A stretch of DNA of 64,000 nucleotides. It comes from Euphorbia lathyris (Eukaryota > Streptophyta > Magnoliopsida > Malpighiales > Euphorbiaceae). The notes under the pieces were generated by a model, which was not told the origin of the DNA, searched no databases, and saw nothing but the letters and a program-made list of their open reading frames with translations. The first letter of the stretch is position 1. The number at the start of each line of letters is the position of its first letter. This document shows, in pieces, positions 1 through 11,293 of the stretch. The position numbers and the translations under genes were made by a program. Location: positions 32,758,256-32,822,255 of the forward strand of contig NC_088911.1 in assembly GCF_963576675.1 (NCBI RefSeq). Direction: 5' to 3'.

Positions 1-4
1 CCAA

Positions 5-1490
5 ATGGTGGAATCTGGCCAACGAGAATTGGGCAATGAATCAGCTGAGAGGGTGCGTAATATCCTCAATGGAAATGACGTAATAGAGTGGGCTAGAAGG
101 GTGTTTGCACAACAACAACCCCAGGGAGATTACACTAATGCTACTCCAGTCAACACACCACTGAACAATTCTGAACCAAGAGATAGATCGAGATCACGTC
201 ATAGACGTTCGCCTAGAGCATGAGGAAACACCAATCAAGATCGAGATGGCGAATCTCTGTCTCCAAACAGGTTTACGGCGGCAGTAGAGGCACGGTTCCA
301 AGAGGAATCTTGGAAATAGAAGCAAAATGAAGAGCGATACGCCCATCAAGTGAATAGACATTCGCCTTTCAATGCCCATATTATGGGATTCAAAACTGAT
401 GGTCGTTTCAAATCCTCCAATTTGCCACAGTACAAAAAGGCAGAGAACCTTGAAGCATATGTAAGGAAATATAGGGAGCTGATGGACTTATATGGAGCAA
501 ATGAAGGGATCCTTTGTAGAATGTTTTCTACAACATTGACCGGATCAGCCTACGGGTGGTTCGAATCTCTAATGGCTGGATCCATAAATAGTTGGGAAGA
601 ATTAAGCAGGGAATTCTGTGCAAAATTTGCAGGTAGCATTCCATGCAAGGTGTCTAGTAGAACGCTATATGATCTGAAGCACAAAGAAGGTGAACCGTTG
701 AGAACCTATATAAATCGGTTTAATGACTTATGCACGGACATAACGGATGTTGACGTAAATACGGCGGTAGAGGCCATAATAAAAAACACAAGGTGTAAAC
801 GAGTACAAGAAAAATTGGTTATCCATAAACCAAAAACAATGGTGGAGTTAGTAGAACGCTGCAAGAGATTCATGGAGATTGATGACATCAATAGAACCAA
901 TGAATCGTCAGTCAATAATTCACCAGAAAGAAGAGATCGTGGCGGATCTGGCAGACACGATAACAGGTGGGCAGATGCTGGATCCAGTAGATGGGAAAAC
1001 AGGTGGACAGATAACAGATGGGCAGATCAAAGAGGCAAACTCCCCTCTAAAGGCGGATCTCATTTCATGCCTCTTAATATTCCTAAAAATGAAGTCTTAT
1101 TATGGCTAGAGAAGAGTAGATTCAAATGAGACATCATATACCCTGATTTCAAAGGAGAGCAACACATCCCAATAGGAAAAAATGCAAAAGCATATTGCAG
1201 GTTCCATAGAAGGCAGGGCCATGACACTAATCGATGTTTCATGCTGGATAAAGAAATCGAGAAATTAATTGAACATGGAGTGCTCGATAGGTTTGTTCAA
1301 AACGAACAAAATGAAGGGAAAGAAAAAGAAGGTGGTAAAGGTAAAGGCAAGGGGGTGATCAACGTTATTGTAGGAGGACCAGGATACCAACTGCTTGCTA
1401 AAAAGGCAAGGATGCAGGATTCGGATAAGGTGGCTCTCAATAAACCTTTTGCCGAAGTTGGTTCTGCCAATGGTCCCCAGCCGATGCATT
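5..1490 (+). pseudogene. Tat gypsy gag (capsid/nucleocapsid), broken
   Basis: Three segments can be read in order. Bases 5-223 encode the N-terminal part (MVESGQRELGNES onward, ending in an RS/RH-rich stretch). Bases 350-1129 encode the Retrotrans_gag core, with TTLTGSAYGWFESL and SWEELSREFCAKFAG. Bases about 1130-1490 hold a cysteine/histidine segment (YCRFHRRQGHDTNRC) followed by KEIEKLIEHGVL, as in Tat gags. In-frame stops occur after the first and second segments. The domain packages element RNA into virus-like particles. The N-terminal part is duplicated at 10883-11293. Confidence in family is high; exact start is given by the first ATG in the window and may be internal. Confidence 0.85.
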
Positions 1491-1494
1491 AGTG

Positions 1495-3415
1495 ATCATG
1501 ATGAACATTGAAGGATGGGACATGAAGCGCGTCATGATCGATATTGGAAGTTCGTGTAATGTAATCACAAGGAATGCATCGCCAAGTTGAAAATAGACCC
1601 AATGCAGGTTGAAGCTACTATCGTGGACATCCTAGGGGTGACCGGACATACCATCCAAACCAAAGGACAGGTGATGCTGGAATGTGAGATCATGGACGGA
1701 AACCAGACCTGGAAGGGAGAACAAGAATGTACCATCCTACATGGTCGGCTGGCGTATAACGTTATCTTAGGAAGGCCTTTCCTCTTAGAAGCAGCCGCTC
1801 TAATATCGGTACGCCATTTAACTATGTACGTGCCAACGGAAAAAGGCGGAATAATGGTCAAAGGGAGCCAAAAAACGGCTCAAGAAACCTATACGGCGTC
1901 CCTAACCATACGCCCCCAAGAAGATAACGATGAACAGGATGAGGAGAATATGAACACAGCTGCCCTAGGAGACACAGAGACATGCCTTATCTCTGAAGGA
2001 AAAAGAGTGAAAATTGCAAGGGGGCTACACTCAGAGATCAAAGAGGCGATTATACAAACCCTAATTGAGTGCCAGGAGGTTTTTGTCGGCGATAATGAAA
2101 TACTAAGAGGAGTAAGCCCGAATCTCATTACTCACAAGCTCAATACAATGGATGAAGTTGTACCGGTCACACAAAAAAGAAGAAATCATGGGCCAGAAAG
2201 ACAGAAGGCGATAGAGGAAGAGATTGCAAAGCTCAAAAAGGCGGATGCAATAGAGGAAGTAATTTATACTGAATGGCTGGCGAATGTGGTTCTAGTTAAA
2301 AAAGCTGGTGGAGCATACAGAATGTGTGTCGACTTCACGGATTTAAATAAGGCGTGCTCGAAGGATAATTAGCCTCTACCATGATGTATTGACATTTTGG
2401 TGGATGGAACAGCAGGGCATGAAGTCTACTCTTTCGCAGATGTGAAATCCAGTTATCACCAAATACCTATGCATCCTCAAGATAGGATCAAGACATCATT
2501 TAGCACGCATCAGGCCACGTATAAGGTGATGCCTTTTGGTTTAAAAAATATAGGGTCCACATATCAACGCATGATGAACAAAATCTTCGAGGATAAGAAA
2601 GGCGATAACTTCTCCATATACATTGATGACATGATCATCAAAAGCAAAACCATGAAGGAACATGCGGTGGATATTAAAGAGGTACTCGATGTATTAAAAA
2701 CTCATAATATAAAGCTTAACCCAGAGAAATGTATGTTTGGTGCCACATTGGCAAATTTCTAGGCTATATCATTAATCGCCAAGGAGTCACGGCCAACCCC
2801 GAAAAAATAAAGGCGGTATTAGAAATGAAGCCACCAAAGAACCTTCGAGAGGTGCAGCGCCTGAACGGGTGGATCATTGCTTTGGGAAGATTCATATCCT
2901 GCTCTGCTAGGCGATGCCTCCCCTTCTATGAAGTGATCAAAAAGCAAAAAAATTTCGATTGGAATGAGGATTGCCAACAAGCCTTCGAAGGGATTAAGGA
3001 GTTCTTGTCTAAACCGTCGTTGATGAGTAGACCGACTAAAGGTGAGGACCTTTATTTATACGTCTCAGTCACAGAAAAAGCGATATGCACGGTCATAATC
3101 AAAGAAGAGGAAGGACAACAATATCATATATATTATGTAAGCAAGGTGTTGAAAGATGTTGAGACAAGATATTCAAAGCTGGATAAAATGGCATTGGTGG
3201 TAGTAGTCACTTCCACCCGCCAGCGTCCATATTTTCAAGCACACACCATGATAGTACGAATAGGTATACCAATGAGAAAAGTATTGCAGCGACCAGAAAC
3301 GTATGGCAGGTTGATGGAGTGGTCCATACGGCTAGGCAAGTTTGACATCCGGTACGAGGGAAGGATAGCGTTGAAAAGCCAAATTTTGGCGGATTTTGTT
3401 AACAAATTCACTTAG
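1495..3415 (+). pseudogene. Tat gypsy protease-RT-RNase H, frameshifted
   Basis: The protease begins near 1540 with RVMIDIGSSCNVI, where the usual D-S/T-G active-site triad reads D-I-G, so catalysis is doubtful. Bases 1587-2372 continue through the flap region (GRLAYNVILGRPFLLEAAAL) to the start of RT (WLANVVLVKKAGGAYRMCVDF). RT resumes at 2397 with YSFADVKSSYHQIPMHPQD and the catalytic YIDD at about 2620. A frameshift near 2755 moves the connection and RNase H domain (LGYIINRQGVTANPEKI to ILADFVNKFT) into another frame ending at 3415. RT copies element RNA into DNA. At least two frameshifts and a stop cluster near 2370 make it inactive. Confidence 0.87.
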
Positions 3416-3429
3416 GAATTCACAAACTC

Positions 3430-3820
3430 GCCAAAAGTCAAAAAAGAGGAATGGACAATGCATAGAGATGGAGCCTCTTTAGAAGAAGGAGCAGGAGCGG
3501 GAGTAGTAATAAAGGAGCCAGAATATGTTCGAGTCTGCTATGCAGCTAAATTAGATTTCTTCGTAACTAACAATGCGGCAGAATACGAAGACCTGATTCT
3601 TGGATTATAACTGCTAAAGGAGGTTGTACCAGAGCATGTGGTAATATACAACGATTCAAAGCTAATGGTGAATCAGATAATGAAGAATTTCCATGTCAAA
3701 GATGAAACTCTGGTGAAATATGTGGAAGAAGCAAAGCGAATCCTGTCTATACTAGAAAGCAAAGACGTGAAATGGGAAATAATACACATCCCGCGAGAAT
3801 CAAATATGGAGGTGGATCAT
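3430..3820 (+). pseudogene. archaeal-type RNase H of Tat element, interrupted by solo LTR
   Basis: After the normal RNase H comes WTMHRDGAS, GAGAGVVIKEP, TNNAAEYEDLILGL, VVIYNDSKLMVNQI and HIPRESNMEVDH. These match the acidic-motif order of the second RNase H (aRNH) acquired by Tat elements: D, E, D, D. A stop codon (TAA near 3608) breaks the frame. The domain is cut at 3820 by a solo LTR and continues at about 5498 (LAKAAS). The presence of aRNH is the strongest lineage marker in this element. Confidence 0.8.
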
Positions 3821-5492
3821 TGATGTGCCTCACGGCATTCGGTACCGCAAGGCTCACTAAGGGATAAGTGTACCCCATCGTTATCAAGTAATAAAATTCT
3901 GGAAAGTCCAGGTATCGTCCACAGGATTTATTTCTGCAAGTATCGAATTACTTGGTCTCAGGTGTTATCTAGGCTTTGGGGGTTTTGAGTTTGGTTTTGC
4001 TTAAGTTAATCTACTCCTAGGTTGAATTATACTACTCCTAGCTAAGTTATCTGATTCTAACTAGGTTATTCTACGCCTAATTAAGTTACTCTACCCCTAA
4101 TTAAGTTAAACTACTCCTAGGTGATCTTTTACCAATGTAATTATCCGAAGGAACATGAAGGGATACGATGATAATGAAAATAGATTGTTTAGACAACGGA
4201 ATTAAAATCTAAGTCACTTGTGTCCGAGGCGATTAACCCTACCTATCCTCCTGAGGTCCCTAGTTCGTGATTCCCTTGTAAGGCCGAAACTAGCTCTAAG
4301 GCTCAGCAATTTGGGCTTAATCTTCTATAGGGTCGTCAATCCTATAGGCACTGACTAGGTCAGATTCAGCTCGCAATATGTGCCAACTTAATTTTGGGAT
4401 TATCGAATGAGTTAAACCAATCAGACAAAGCGTAAGACAAAGATTAAAGCTTTAAAACAATTGAATAAACAAAACTATAATATATATCAAAGATGAAAGT
4501 ATTGTCACGAAGATACAATGAGCCTAGGATTCATAACATGGATCAGAGGCTAGACAGAATATAAAAGAAGAAAAATCCCTTTCAGGGAACCTGTCTACCA
4601 ATGCAGGCGTCTTCCTAGGACTTAAGGATGGAGCTTGAGCAATCCTCGGTGAGCGGAGCTTCGGAGATGTCTTCAATGGAAGTTTGAAGGATATAGAGGA
4701 GGTGGAGAGGATTTCTCAAGGTGAAAAGCTAAGAAAATTACAAAGATAAAAGATATCTAATTTACATTGGAAAAAATCCTATTTATAGGCGCGGCTCGGG
4801 CCCTTTTCTTGACCTATTCTGTGTCCTTATACAGGTAGGAAGTCGTGGGGCCGGTCGTGGAGTCGTGGGGGCGGAATTGGTCTTTTTGACCAATTCCCGT
4901 AGGTCTGCTCGCCGAGCAGGGCGAGCTGCTCGGCGAGCAAGCACTGCTCGTCGCGAGCAGGTTCCCTGCTCGCCCGAGCAGGCCTCTAAGGGCCTGCTCG
5001 GCGAGCTGGCCTACGAAGGCCAGCTCGCCCAAGCAGGCCCCTGAGGGCCTGCTCGGCGAGCTGGCCTAAATAGGCCAGTTCGTCGAGCAGTCTTGCCCGG
5101 CATGCCTCTACGCGGTCGCTGAATGCCAAAAGTGTATTTTTTCGCCCGAACTTATCCCTGCGCATGCACAAAAACTCCAGATAGCATTAGTCCAAAGGCT
5201 AAATTGACCCGCCAATCGCTTATTTTGAGCAAACGCTTCGTTTGGTGCGACTTTTGACGGAGCAATTAGCTTCAAAAGATAACGGAATTATAATATGCAT
5301 GCCATTTTGGCCGTATTTGCCTAAATTGATCATAAAACGAGCCTAAACAACGAAAAGTAAATAAAACATTTCCAATTTCTAACTAACTCACACAAAAGCA
5401 TTTAAATGCGAGAATTGCTCGCTTATTAGCTAAATAACGCTAAAAACCGTCCTAAAACCATACCCAAAGATAGGGGTTTTTGACCCCTATCA
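3821..5492 (+). mobile_element. solo LTR (1672 bp) inside Tat pol
   Basis: The insert starts TGATGTGCC and ends CCCCTATCA, so the ends are TGAT and ATCA. It is flanked by a perfect 5-bp duplication, atcat, at 3816-3820 and 5493-5497. Removing it reconnects the aRNH coding of the Tat element. No gag or pol is present, so this is an LTR left after LTR-LTR recombination. It contains repeats of a 'ctactcctaggttaa' type motif near 4005-4120 and a GC-rich palindrome cluster at about 4895-5095. Parent family not identified; orientation assumed +. Confidence 0.85.
4895..5095. repeat. GC-rich palindromic cluster in solo LTR
   Basis: Repeats of GCTCGGCGAGC-like and AGGCC(N)nGGCCT-like blocks. The segment 4991-5039 folds into a near-perfect hairpin: 22-bp arms with a 4-base loop (acga) and one extra base in the right arm. 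Surrounding DNA is A+T rich, so the cluster stands out in composition. Confidence 0.8.
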
Positions 5493-5497
5493 ATCAT

Positions 5498-6851
5498 CTA
5501 GCCAAGGCAGCCTCCAGCAAGAGTCAATGGCAAGACCTCATATGTCCATTTGTAATCAAAATGAAACCAGCATTTGATAAATAAGAAGTGGCGATCGTCC
5601 AATTGGCCCAGAATGACTGGAGAACCGCCATAGTAAAATACCTAGAGGAAGGAATTTTGCCTGAAGACAAAAATCAAGCCAAGAAGGTGGTCAAGAAAGC
5701 CGCCCATTATGCTATTATGGAGGATCAGCTGTACAAGAAGTCATTTAGCCAGCCATGGTTAAAATGTATAACTATAGAAGAGGGACAAAACGTCCTGTGG
5801 GAATTACATGAAGGGATATGTGGAGCACATGAGGCACATGCTACGATCTTTAGAAAGACAAGATTAGCAGGGTATTATTGTCCCACGACAGAAAAAGACG
5901 CCAAGAAAATGGTGGAGGAATGCCACAGTTGTCAAATTCACGCAAATGAAACACATGTGCACAAGGCCCTTCAAAGGCCAATCGTGGAAGGCTGGCCATT
6001 CGCCACCTGGGGCATTGACATAGTGGGACCCTTCCCGCCTACCAAGAGACAATACAACTTCGTAATAGTGGATGTAGATCACTTCACCAAGTGGGTGGAG
6101 GCCGAACCCGTTTCAATTATTACTGCTAAGCGAATGATAGATTTCCTCCATGACAATATTATTGGAAGATTCGACGTACCCCATACAATTGTTACAGATA
6201 ATGGGACATGGTTCAATTGTGAAGAATTCAAGAAATATTGCTCAGATTGGGGAATCACCGACAACTTCATCTCCGTTTATTATCCGCAATCCAATGGGAT
6301 GACCGAGGTTACAAATCGCACACTTGTCAAGGGAATTAAGAAAAGATTGGGAGAAAAGAAGAAATGTTGGGCGGATGAATTGATGTCAGTCTTATGGGCG
6401 TATCGTACAACCCCCAGGGTGGCGACTAGGGAAACTCCATTCTCTCTCACTTATGGAGTCGAAGCGGTTCTTCCCATTGAAATCAAGAACCCAAGTGGGT
6501 GAGTCTCCTTTTATTACGAGCAACAGAACGAAGAAAGGCTTAGAAAAAGTCTGGATGATCTTGAAACAAAAAGGGATAAGGCTTCTACCAGAATTGCCGC
6601 CTACAAACAATTAGTCGCCTCCTATCACAACAAAAACACTCGCCTAATGGAGCTAAGGAGATTTAGTCTTGAAAAAAGCAGACAAAATCCAATCGGCAGA
6701 TGGGAAAGGAAAGTTGGGCGTAACCTGGACGGGACCATACCGTGTAGTGGTTAAAATCGAAGCCGCCACCTTCAAGCTCGAGGAGATGGATGGAAGAGAG
6801 GTACCAAGAACTTGGAACATCCAGAATCTTCGTAAATACTTTCAGAAGTAA
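5498..6851 (+). pseudogene. Tat gypsy integrase, nearly full length, frameshifted at the C-terminus
   Basis: Bases 5588-6502 give one open frame. The zinc-binding HHCC region reads HEGICGAHEAH...CHSCQIH. The catalytic core has WGIDIVGPFPP (first Asp), VTDNGTWF (second Asp) and SNGMTEVTNRTL (Glu), so the DDE triad is present. The frame ends just after VEAVLPIEIKNPSG. Disrupted frames follow, then 6669-6851 encodes the C-terminal GPYRV-type segment (VTWTGPYRVVVKIE...NLRKYFQK). Integrase inserts element cDNA into the chromosome. It follows directly on aRNH once the solo LTR is ignored. Confidence 0.87.
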
Positions 6852-7640
6852 AAGGAAATATAAGGGCCTTGAGTACTCTTTTTCCTTAGAATGAGATTTT
6901 TTCCCAATGGGTTTTTTCTTGTTATAAGATTTTAATGAGGCTCATAAGAGAGGCCATTCACCATTGTAATAAAGGCAAGCCATTTCTTTCTCAATGAATA
7001 AATTGCTATTGAATAATTGATTCTTTGTTTCTTTTTAGCATATATTACATAAATGTCTTCTAACCAAGAGGGAAGGCATAGATTCTCCATGTTTCTCCCG
7101 TAGTGAGATTTTACGCAAGACCCTCTATAGGGTAGATTCTCCATTTTTCTCCCGTAGTGAGATTTTACGTAAGACCCTCTATAGGGTAGATTCTCCATTT
7201 CTCTCCCGTAATGAGATTTTATACAAAGTCCCTCTGCAATAGGGCAGATTCTCTTCCCCGTGAAGAAATCTTTTAAAAGTCCCTTTATAGGGCGGATCCA
7301 ATTATAAAAAGTCCCGCAACGGATAGACACTTCTTTGTAAAGTGGTAATTTAGAAATCCTATTAAAGGGCGGATACATCCTGCGCAAAGGAAATCCTTAA
7401 AAGCTTATCGCAAGCTTACCGGGGGATGGCTGGCCACCTACCCCGAGATATGGTGGAAAAGTTTAAACACTTAAAAAAATCAATAACATGTGATATGGTG
7501 GAATAAGTTTGAAATACTTAGAAATGGGCAGTTCAGAGAATAAGTTTATACATTTATGTCTCTCCCAAAAAAGCGTATGATCAAGTAAATGCTTAAAGTA
7601 AAAGGCATGCATTCAAAGGCAAAAGCTTCTTAAAAAGCTA
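6852..7640 (+). other. 3' non-coding region of Tat element
   Basis: The DNA between the integrase stop and the antisense gene holds no convincing sense ORF. It contains the tandem repeat at 7080-7293 and short purine/pyrimidine-biased stretches. A minus-strand open frame (6932-7387) is simply the tandem repeat read in reverse. Confidence 0.6.
7080..7293 (+). repeat. 54-bp tandem repeat, about four units, in the Tat 3' region
   Basis: Units start with agattctcc at 7080, 7134 and 7188, and a diverged fourth begins at 7246. Units 1 and 2 are 54 bp and differ by few bases; unit 3 is 58 bp; unit 4 is about 48 bp. Each contains TCCCGTAGTGAGATTTTA and a CCTCTATAGGG-like end. Confidence 0.9.
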
Positions 7641-7647
7641 GGAAATG

Positions 7648-9901
7648 TTAAGAAAATGTGCAAAATAATATTGTAGCATTTTTTACATCAAAAAAGACCT
7701 TAGATAGTAAGGTCATCAACATTGTCATCAGGAAGAGAGCGCTTGGATTAACTTCGACGGGCTTCGGGATGGGCTCAAGAGCGAGGTCATGTTGGCCTTC
7801 TATTGATTCATCCGCCTTAGGGAGATCCTCACCAAGCGCAGCATCACCGTCCTTTGCGGCATCCTCTGTATCAAGAACAACGCCCTCTAAGTCGATGATC
7901 TCCCCACTCTTTTTTGACATAGTAGGAGGAGCAAAGGCTTCCTTGCGAATAATCGCCCTGGCATCCTCCAATGAGGCATAATAAACCACCTCGTTCTTAG
8001 AAGGCACTTCCACTTGGGGATCATTAATGTCAGACTCTGGGAAATCCCTCAGGAGTGCCGCAAAGATGCGTTCGCCATAGTAATAAGCGCGGATCCCGCA
8101 CGCCTTCTCTAAGCGTTCTAAGTCCTTCTCCCGCCTATTTTGCTCCGCCTTCAGCTCCTCAGTCAACTTGGCAGTTTCTGAGGTCTTCTCCTCTAACTTC
8201 TTCGTCAATTCAACAATCTTCTCCTTTAGACCATTCGCCAAAGCGCTTGCCGCCTGTGCATCAGACCTGGCAATAGAGTCTTCATCCTCTAACTCCTTGA
8301 GACAGGCTTCATTCACCGCGTTTATAGCGATGTCCGCCTCAACAACATTACAATGATCAATGGTCTGAAACAAATAAAAACAAGCAAGTTAGAGAAGAGA
8401 ATTATGAAAAGCACCAAGATCAAGAATATCACATACCACTAAAGCCCGACGCTTGATCATCTTAAGGTGAGTTAGGGTCTTGTACTTTGCCCTCGTATCC
8501 AAAACATTAGGAAGCTTGCCAATAGCTTCCTCAATATCATTCATTATATGGTCTGAAGCCAGGACCAACTCAGGACCGTAGGTGGATAACCAATGACCAC
8601 CAAGGTCAGGCTTTGAAGACTGAAAGTCCATACGAAGAGCAGATTAAGACAAAGGTAGATTCCAACATTCTTTATAAAGAATGCATCAAGAGAAAAAAAC
8701 ATACCTGGGAAAAGGAGGAAGAAAATAATGAAAACTTGGGAGCCTTCACCGGGATCATTAGTTGACCTGATCCGTCAGCTTGTGAAACTTGCTCCTGAGG
8801 AGGACCGTCCGCCTTGGCCTTTTTAGAAAGAGGAGGAGTTTGAACCTTGGAGGCAGCACGACGCTTCCCGTCCTTCTTACTAAGAGCAGCATTCGTCTTC
8901 TCTTGGGTAATCAAATCAGCTTGGAGTCTTCGCTTCTCTGCAATAACATCCTTGGCGTTAATTCTCCCCCTGCAAAAAGGGGCGGAAGGCAAGATGAGTT
9001 AATAAGGTGGATCAAAAAGACAGAAAATACCTTCAAAAGCTTTGAAAGAATTTTAGCGGATCTCTCCATCCCGTAACGTCACTAGAGGCTCGCCAGATTT
9101 CATAATAGCCAAGGCTTGATCGTACGCCCAAAAGTCATGCTTGAGGGATCGAAGAATCCGCAGGGTATTTTTCTCCTCCTGGCTAAGGTGAAACTTTTGA
9201 TTCGCCTTCTCTTTTGGTTTATAGTTCCATCCAGCAGGAAACCCCAGAGGTACGCCTTCCATTATCTTCACAAAGAAAAATCTTTGCTCCCAACGGTGGA
9301 CGTTCGACATCTTACTATGAAAAGGCGAATACCCTTTTAATTTGGAAAAGGTAATATGACTCTCCACTCCGCGCTTTGACATGGTGTGAAGAGTTCAGAA
9401 AACGCGAGGGCTTAGAATTAAGCCCAGATTCGCCGTAAGATAAGTATCCAATACTAAGTCTAACCACCCATTTGGGTGTAGTTGGCAAATAGGGATATAA
9501 AAAAATTCAAGAATGTCCCCAATCATCTGGGGGACCGGATAACTAAAGCCCATCTCAACATGGCTCTGGTAAACTGCAAAATAACCTCTAGGAGGAGATG
9601 CAAGCCTTTGATAAGGTGTAGGAACCAAGCAAGAAGCGGCTCGGAGCCAAGGGTATAAGGATTGAAGGGCTATTAAAAGAGTGAAGTTAAAGCTGGAAGA
9701 GGTTACCTCCATTTTAGGGGATTTTACCCTTTTCTTTTTAGGAGCAGAAGAACTAGCTTCCTCCCCTGAGGCAAGGTTTTGGGCCTTCATAGTCGCAATG
9801 GGAATAGAAAGCGAAGAAGGCACCAAGGAAGAGTTTAAATTCAAACTCGAAGTTCTTTCAGAAGAAGAAGTAGAAGATGAGAGAAGCATTAAATAAACCA
9901 A
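7648..9901 (-). pseudogene. spliced antisense gene of Tat element (gypsy-type transposon N-terminal domain plus coiled coil)
   Basis: Coding-like segments in order on the minus strand: 9901-9031, 8969-8705, 8619-8437, 8364-about 7648. The gaps have GT-AG borders: CAG/gtatgt to tttcag at 8704-8620, GTG/gtatgt to ttttag-like tttcag at 8436-8365, and AAG/gtattt to ttgcag at 9030-8970. The last two introns keep the frame exactly. Segment 1 has an S/K-rich N-terminus and then PVPQMIGDILEFFYIPICQLHPNGW, resembling the 'putative gypsy type transposon' domain (PF04195 type). Segment 2 is K/A-rich with a basic patch. Segment 4 is an E/K-rich coiled coil (VELTKKLEEKTSETAKL). Stops at 9395 and 9053, and a phase mismatch at the first intron, show decay. 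Function unknown. Confidence 0.72.
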
Positions 9902-10190
9902 ATTTCAAGAAAGAACGAAGAAATTGCAGCGAGAGTATAAACTTACATGAAAAATCGAGAGGTAGAAAGAGGGATTAAGCTTCTGTAGGTAGTTGAAAAT
10001 AATCGGAGGAAATGAAAGAATTTGAAGGGAAACCTTTTCTACTTAGTGAAATGATTAAGTAGTTTTAAATTCGCGCCAGGAACTGCCACCTGTAAAAATA
10101 TCATTGGCATAGATAAAGGTGTCTGGCAGACGTAATAAATGCCACTGGCATGCGGGAGAGCTGGGAAGTCCTAAAGAACTTGAAAGGCCA

Positions 10191-10205
10191 TTTAGGGGGG
10201 GCTTC
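10191..10205 (+). other. polypurine tract of Tat element
   Basis: TTTAGGGGGGCTTC lies immediately before the TGATAACACC that starts the LTR; such a G-run is the normal primer site for plus-strand DNA synthesis. Confidence 0.65.
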
Positions 10206-10823
10206 TGATAACACCCGCCATAAAACATGGAGGACTAAGCTGAAGATATTCCCTCGCGAAGAGGGCTTGAAGGGAAAAAGGCAAGATCAAGACCCGCCTC
10301 CTATGCATATACGGCATATAGATGGAAATACGGTGTCGTCTCATAAGTCCCTCTCATGATCCACCACACAGCACATAGTTGGAAATACGGTGTCATGTTA
10401 TGGATTCTTACAAGGAACCAGCCTTCGAGAAGAAGATAGGATCCGCCTCATATGGCGATCCGCCTTTATGAAGAAACAAGCGGCTATACGGCGTAACTCA
10501 CTAGCATTAAACCAACATTGATGATATCACAAAACCTGTAAGAGCTCGGAGGTTAGAGGATGGAGTTAAGCTACATTAAAAGAGCATTACTCTTCATTAA
10601 AAGGGCATTAAGAGAAGGTTATTACAGTTATCACTCAAACCTATATAAATACCCTTGTAACATGAAAACAAAGGTACACTTACACACTCTTCTTAACCCT
10701 TCTTTGTCATTACAGTTTATTCTCTTAAGAAATTTACTGACTTAGGCATCAGAGTGCCCCCGACCGATCCCAACGGCGCTTCATAGGGACGCTTTATGGT
10801 GTTGTTAAATCTACTGAATATCA
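10206..10823 (+). repeat. 3' LTR of Tat element
   Basis: It starts TGATAACACC after the polypurine tract and most plausibly ends GAATATCA, giving inverted ends TGATA/TATCA. A TATA box, CTATATAAATACC, lies at 10641-10653, and the downstream CATCAGAGTGCCCCCGACC block is typical of Tat LTR R/U5. The motif ggaaatacggtgtc occurs twice (about 10324 and 10381). The end point is uncertain because the partner LTR is outside the window and the primer binding site is not obvious. Confidence 0.6.
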
Positions 10824-11293
10824 ATCGGTGCGGTGAAGGTGGAATCCTAATAGTAATAGGGTTACACAACGAACATTCAAATATGTCTTCAAATAATCCC
10901 ACTGGGAATATCTCCACTACAAGAAACACGGGGAATACCCCTACCAACGATGACCTCAACGTCGCCCCCCTTGAACAAATTATACCACATATCGATGGCG
11001 TGGTACAACCTTCGCACGAATGGTCTTCCTAAGTCATTTTTTGACCAAATGGTGGAATCTGTCCGACGAGAATTGGGCAACGAATCAGGTGAGAGGGTGC
11101 GTAATATCCTCAATGGAAACAACGTAACAGAGCGGGCTAGAAGGGTGTTTGCACAACAACAACCCAGGGAGATGCCACTAATGCTACTCCAATCAACACA
11201 ACGCCGAACAATTCTGAACCAAGAGATAGATCGAGATCACGTCATAGACGTTCGCCTAGAGCACGATGAAACACCAATCAAGATCGAGATGGG
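10824..11293 (+). pseudogene. second, truncated Tat gag start after the LTR
   Basis: An ATG at about 10882 begins MSSNNPTGN. From 11043 the DNA matches the window start (base 1 onward), with many shared residues and an RS/RD-rich tail. A frame change occurs between 10883-11032 and 10950-11297. Homology stops at about 11292, exactly where a foldback element begins, and gag does not resume on the other side. The region shows a tandem LTR-sharing arrangement or a second 3'-truncated element. Confidence 0.75.

Larger units (their letters stand above)
1..10823 (+). mobile_element. Ty3/gypsy Tat-lineage retrotransposon, degraded, 5' end outside window
   Basis: Order seen: gag, protease, RT, RNase H, a second archaeal-type RNase H, integrase, about 3.3 kb of 3' region with an antisense gene, polypurine tract, LTR. 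The extra RNase H after the normal one and the long 3' region with antisense coding are established marks of the Tat clade (Retand/Ogre relatives). The 5' LTR and PBS lie left of base 1. Every ORF is broken by stops or frameshifts, so the copy is not autonomous. Base 1 corresponds to about base 11043 in the second gag copy after the LTR, so the topology is internal-LTR-internal. Assignment to a sublineage needs an RT phylogeny. Confidence 0.88.

Noticed and set aside
3821..5492. A separate full element between aRNH and integrase
   Set aside because: Only TG...CA ends and a 5-bp duplication are present, without PBS, gag or pol, so a solo LTR is the simpler reading.
7080..7293. Regular repeats that could suggest a CRISPR array
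   Set aside because: Units abut without unique spacers, no cas genes are present and the context is a plant retrotransposon.
6932..7387. A minus-strand 151-codon ORF with repeated segments
   Set aside because: It is the 54-bp tandem repeat read in reverse; the apparent protein repeats come from unit length being a multiple of three.
9681..9896. Plus-strand ORF within the antisense gene
   Set aside because: Glu/Lys-rich reading is the complement of the Ser/Leu-rich antisense coding; no homology.
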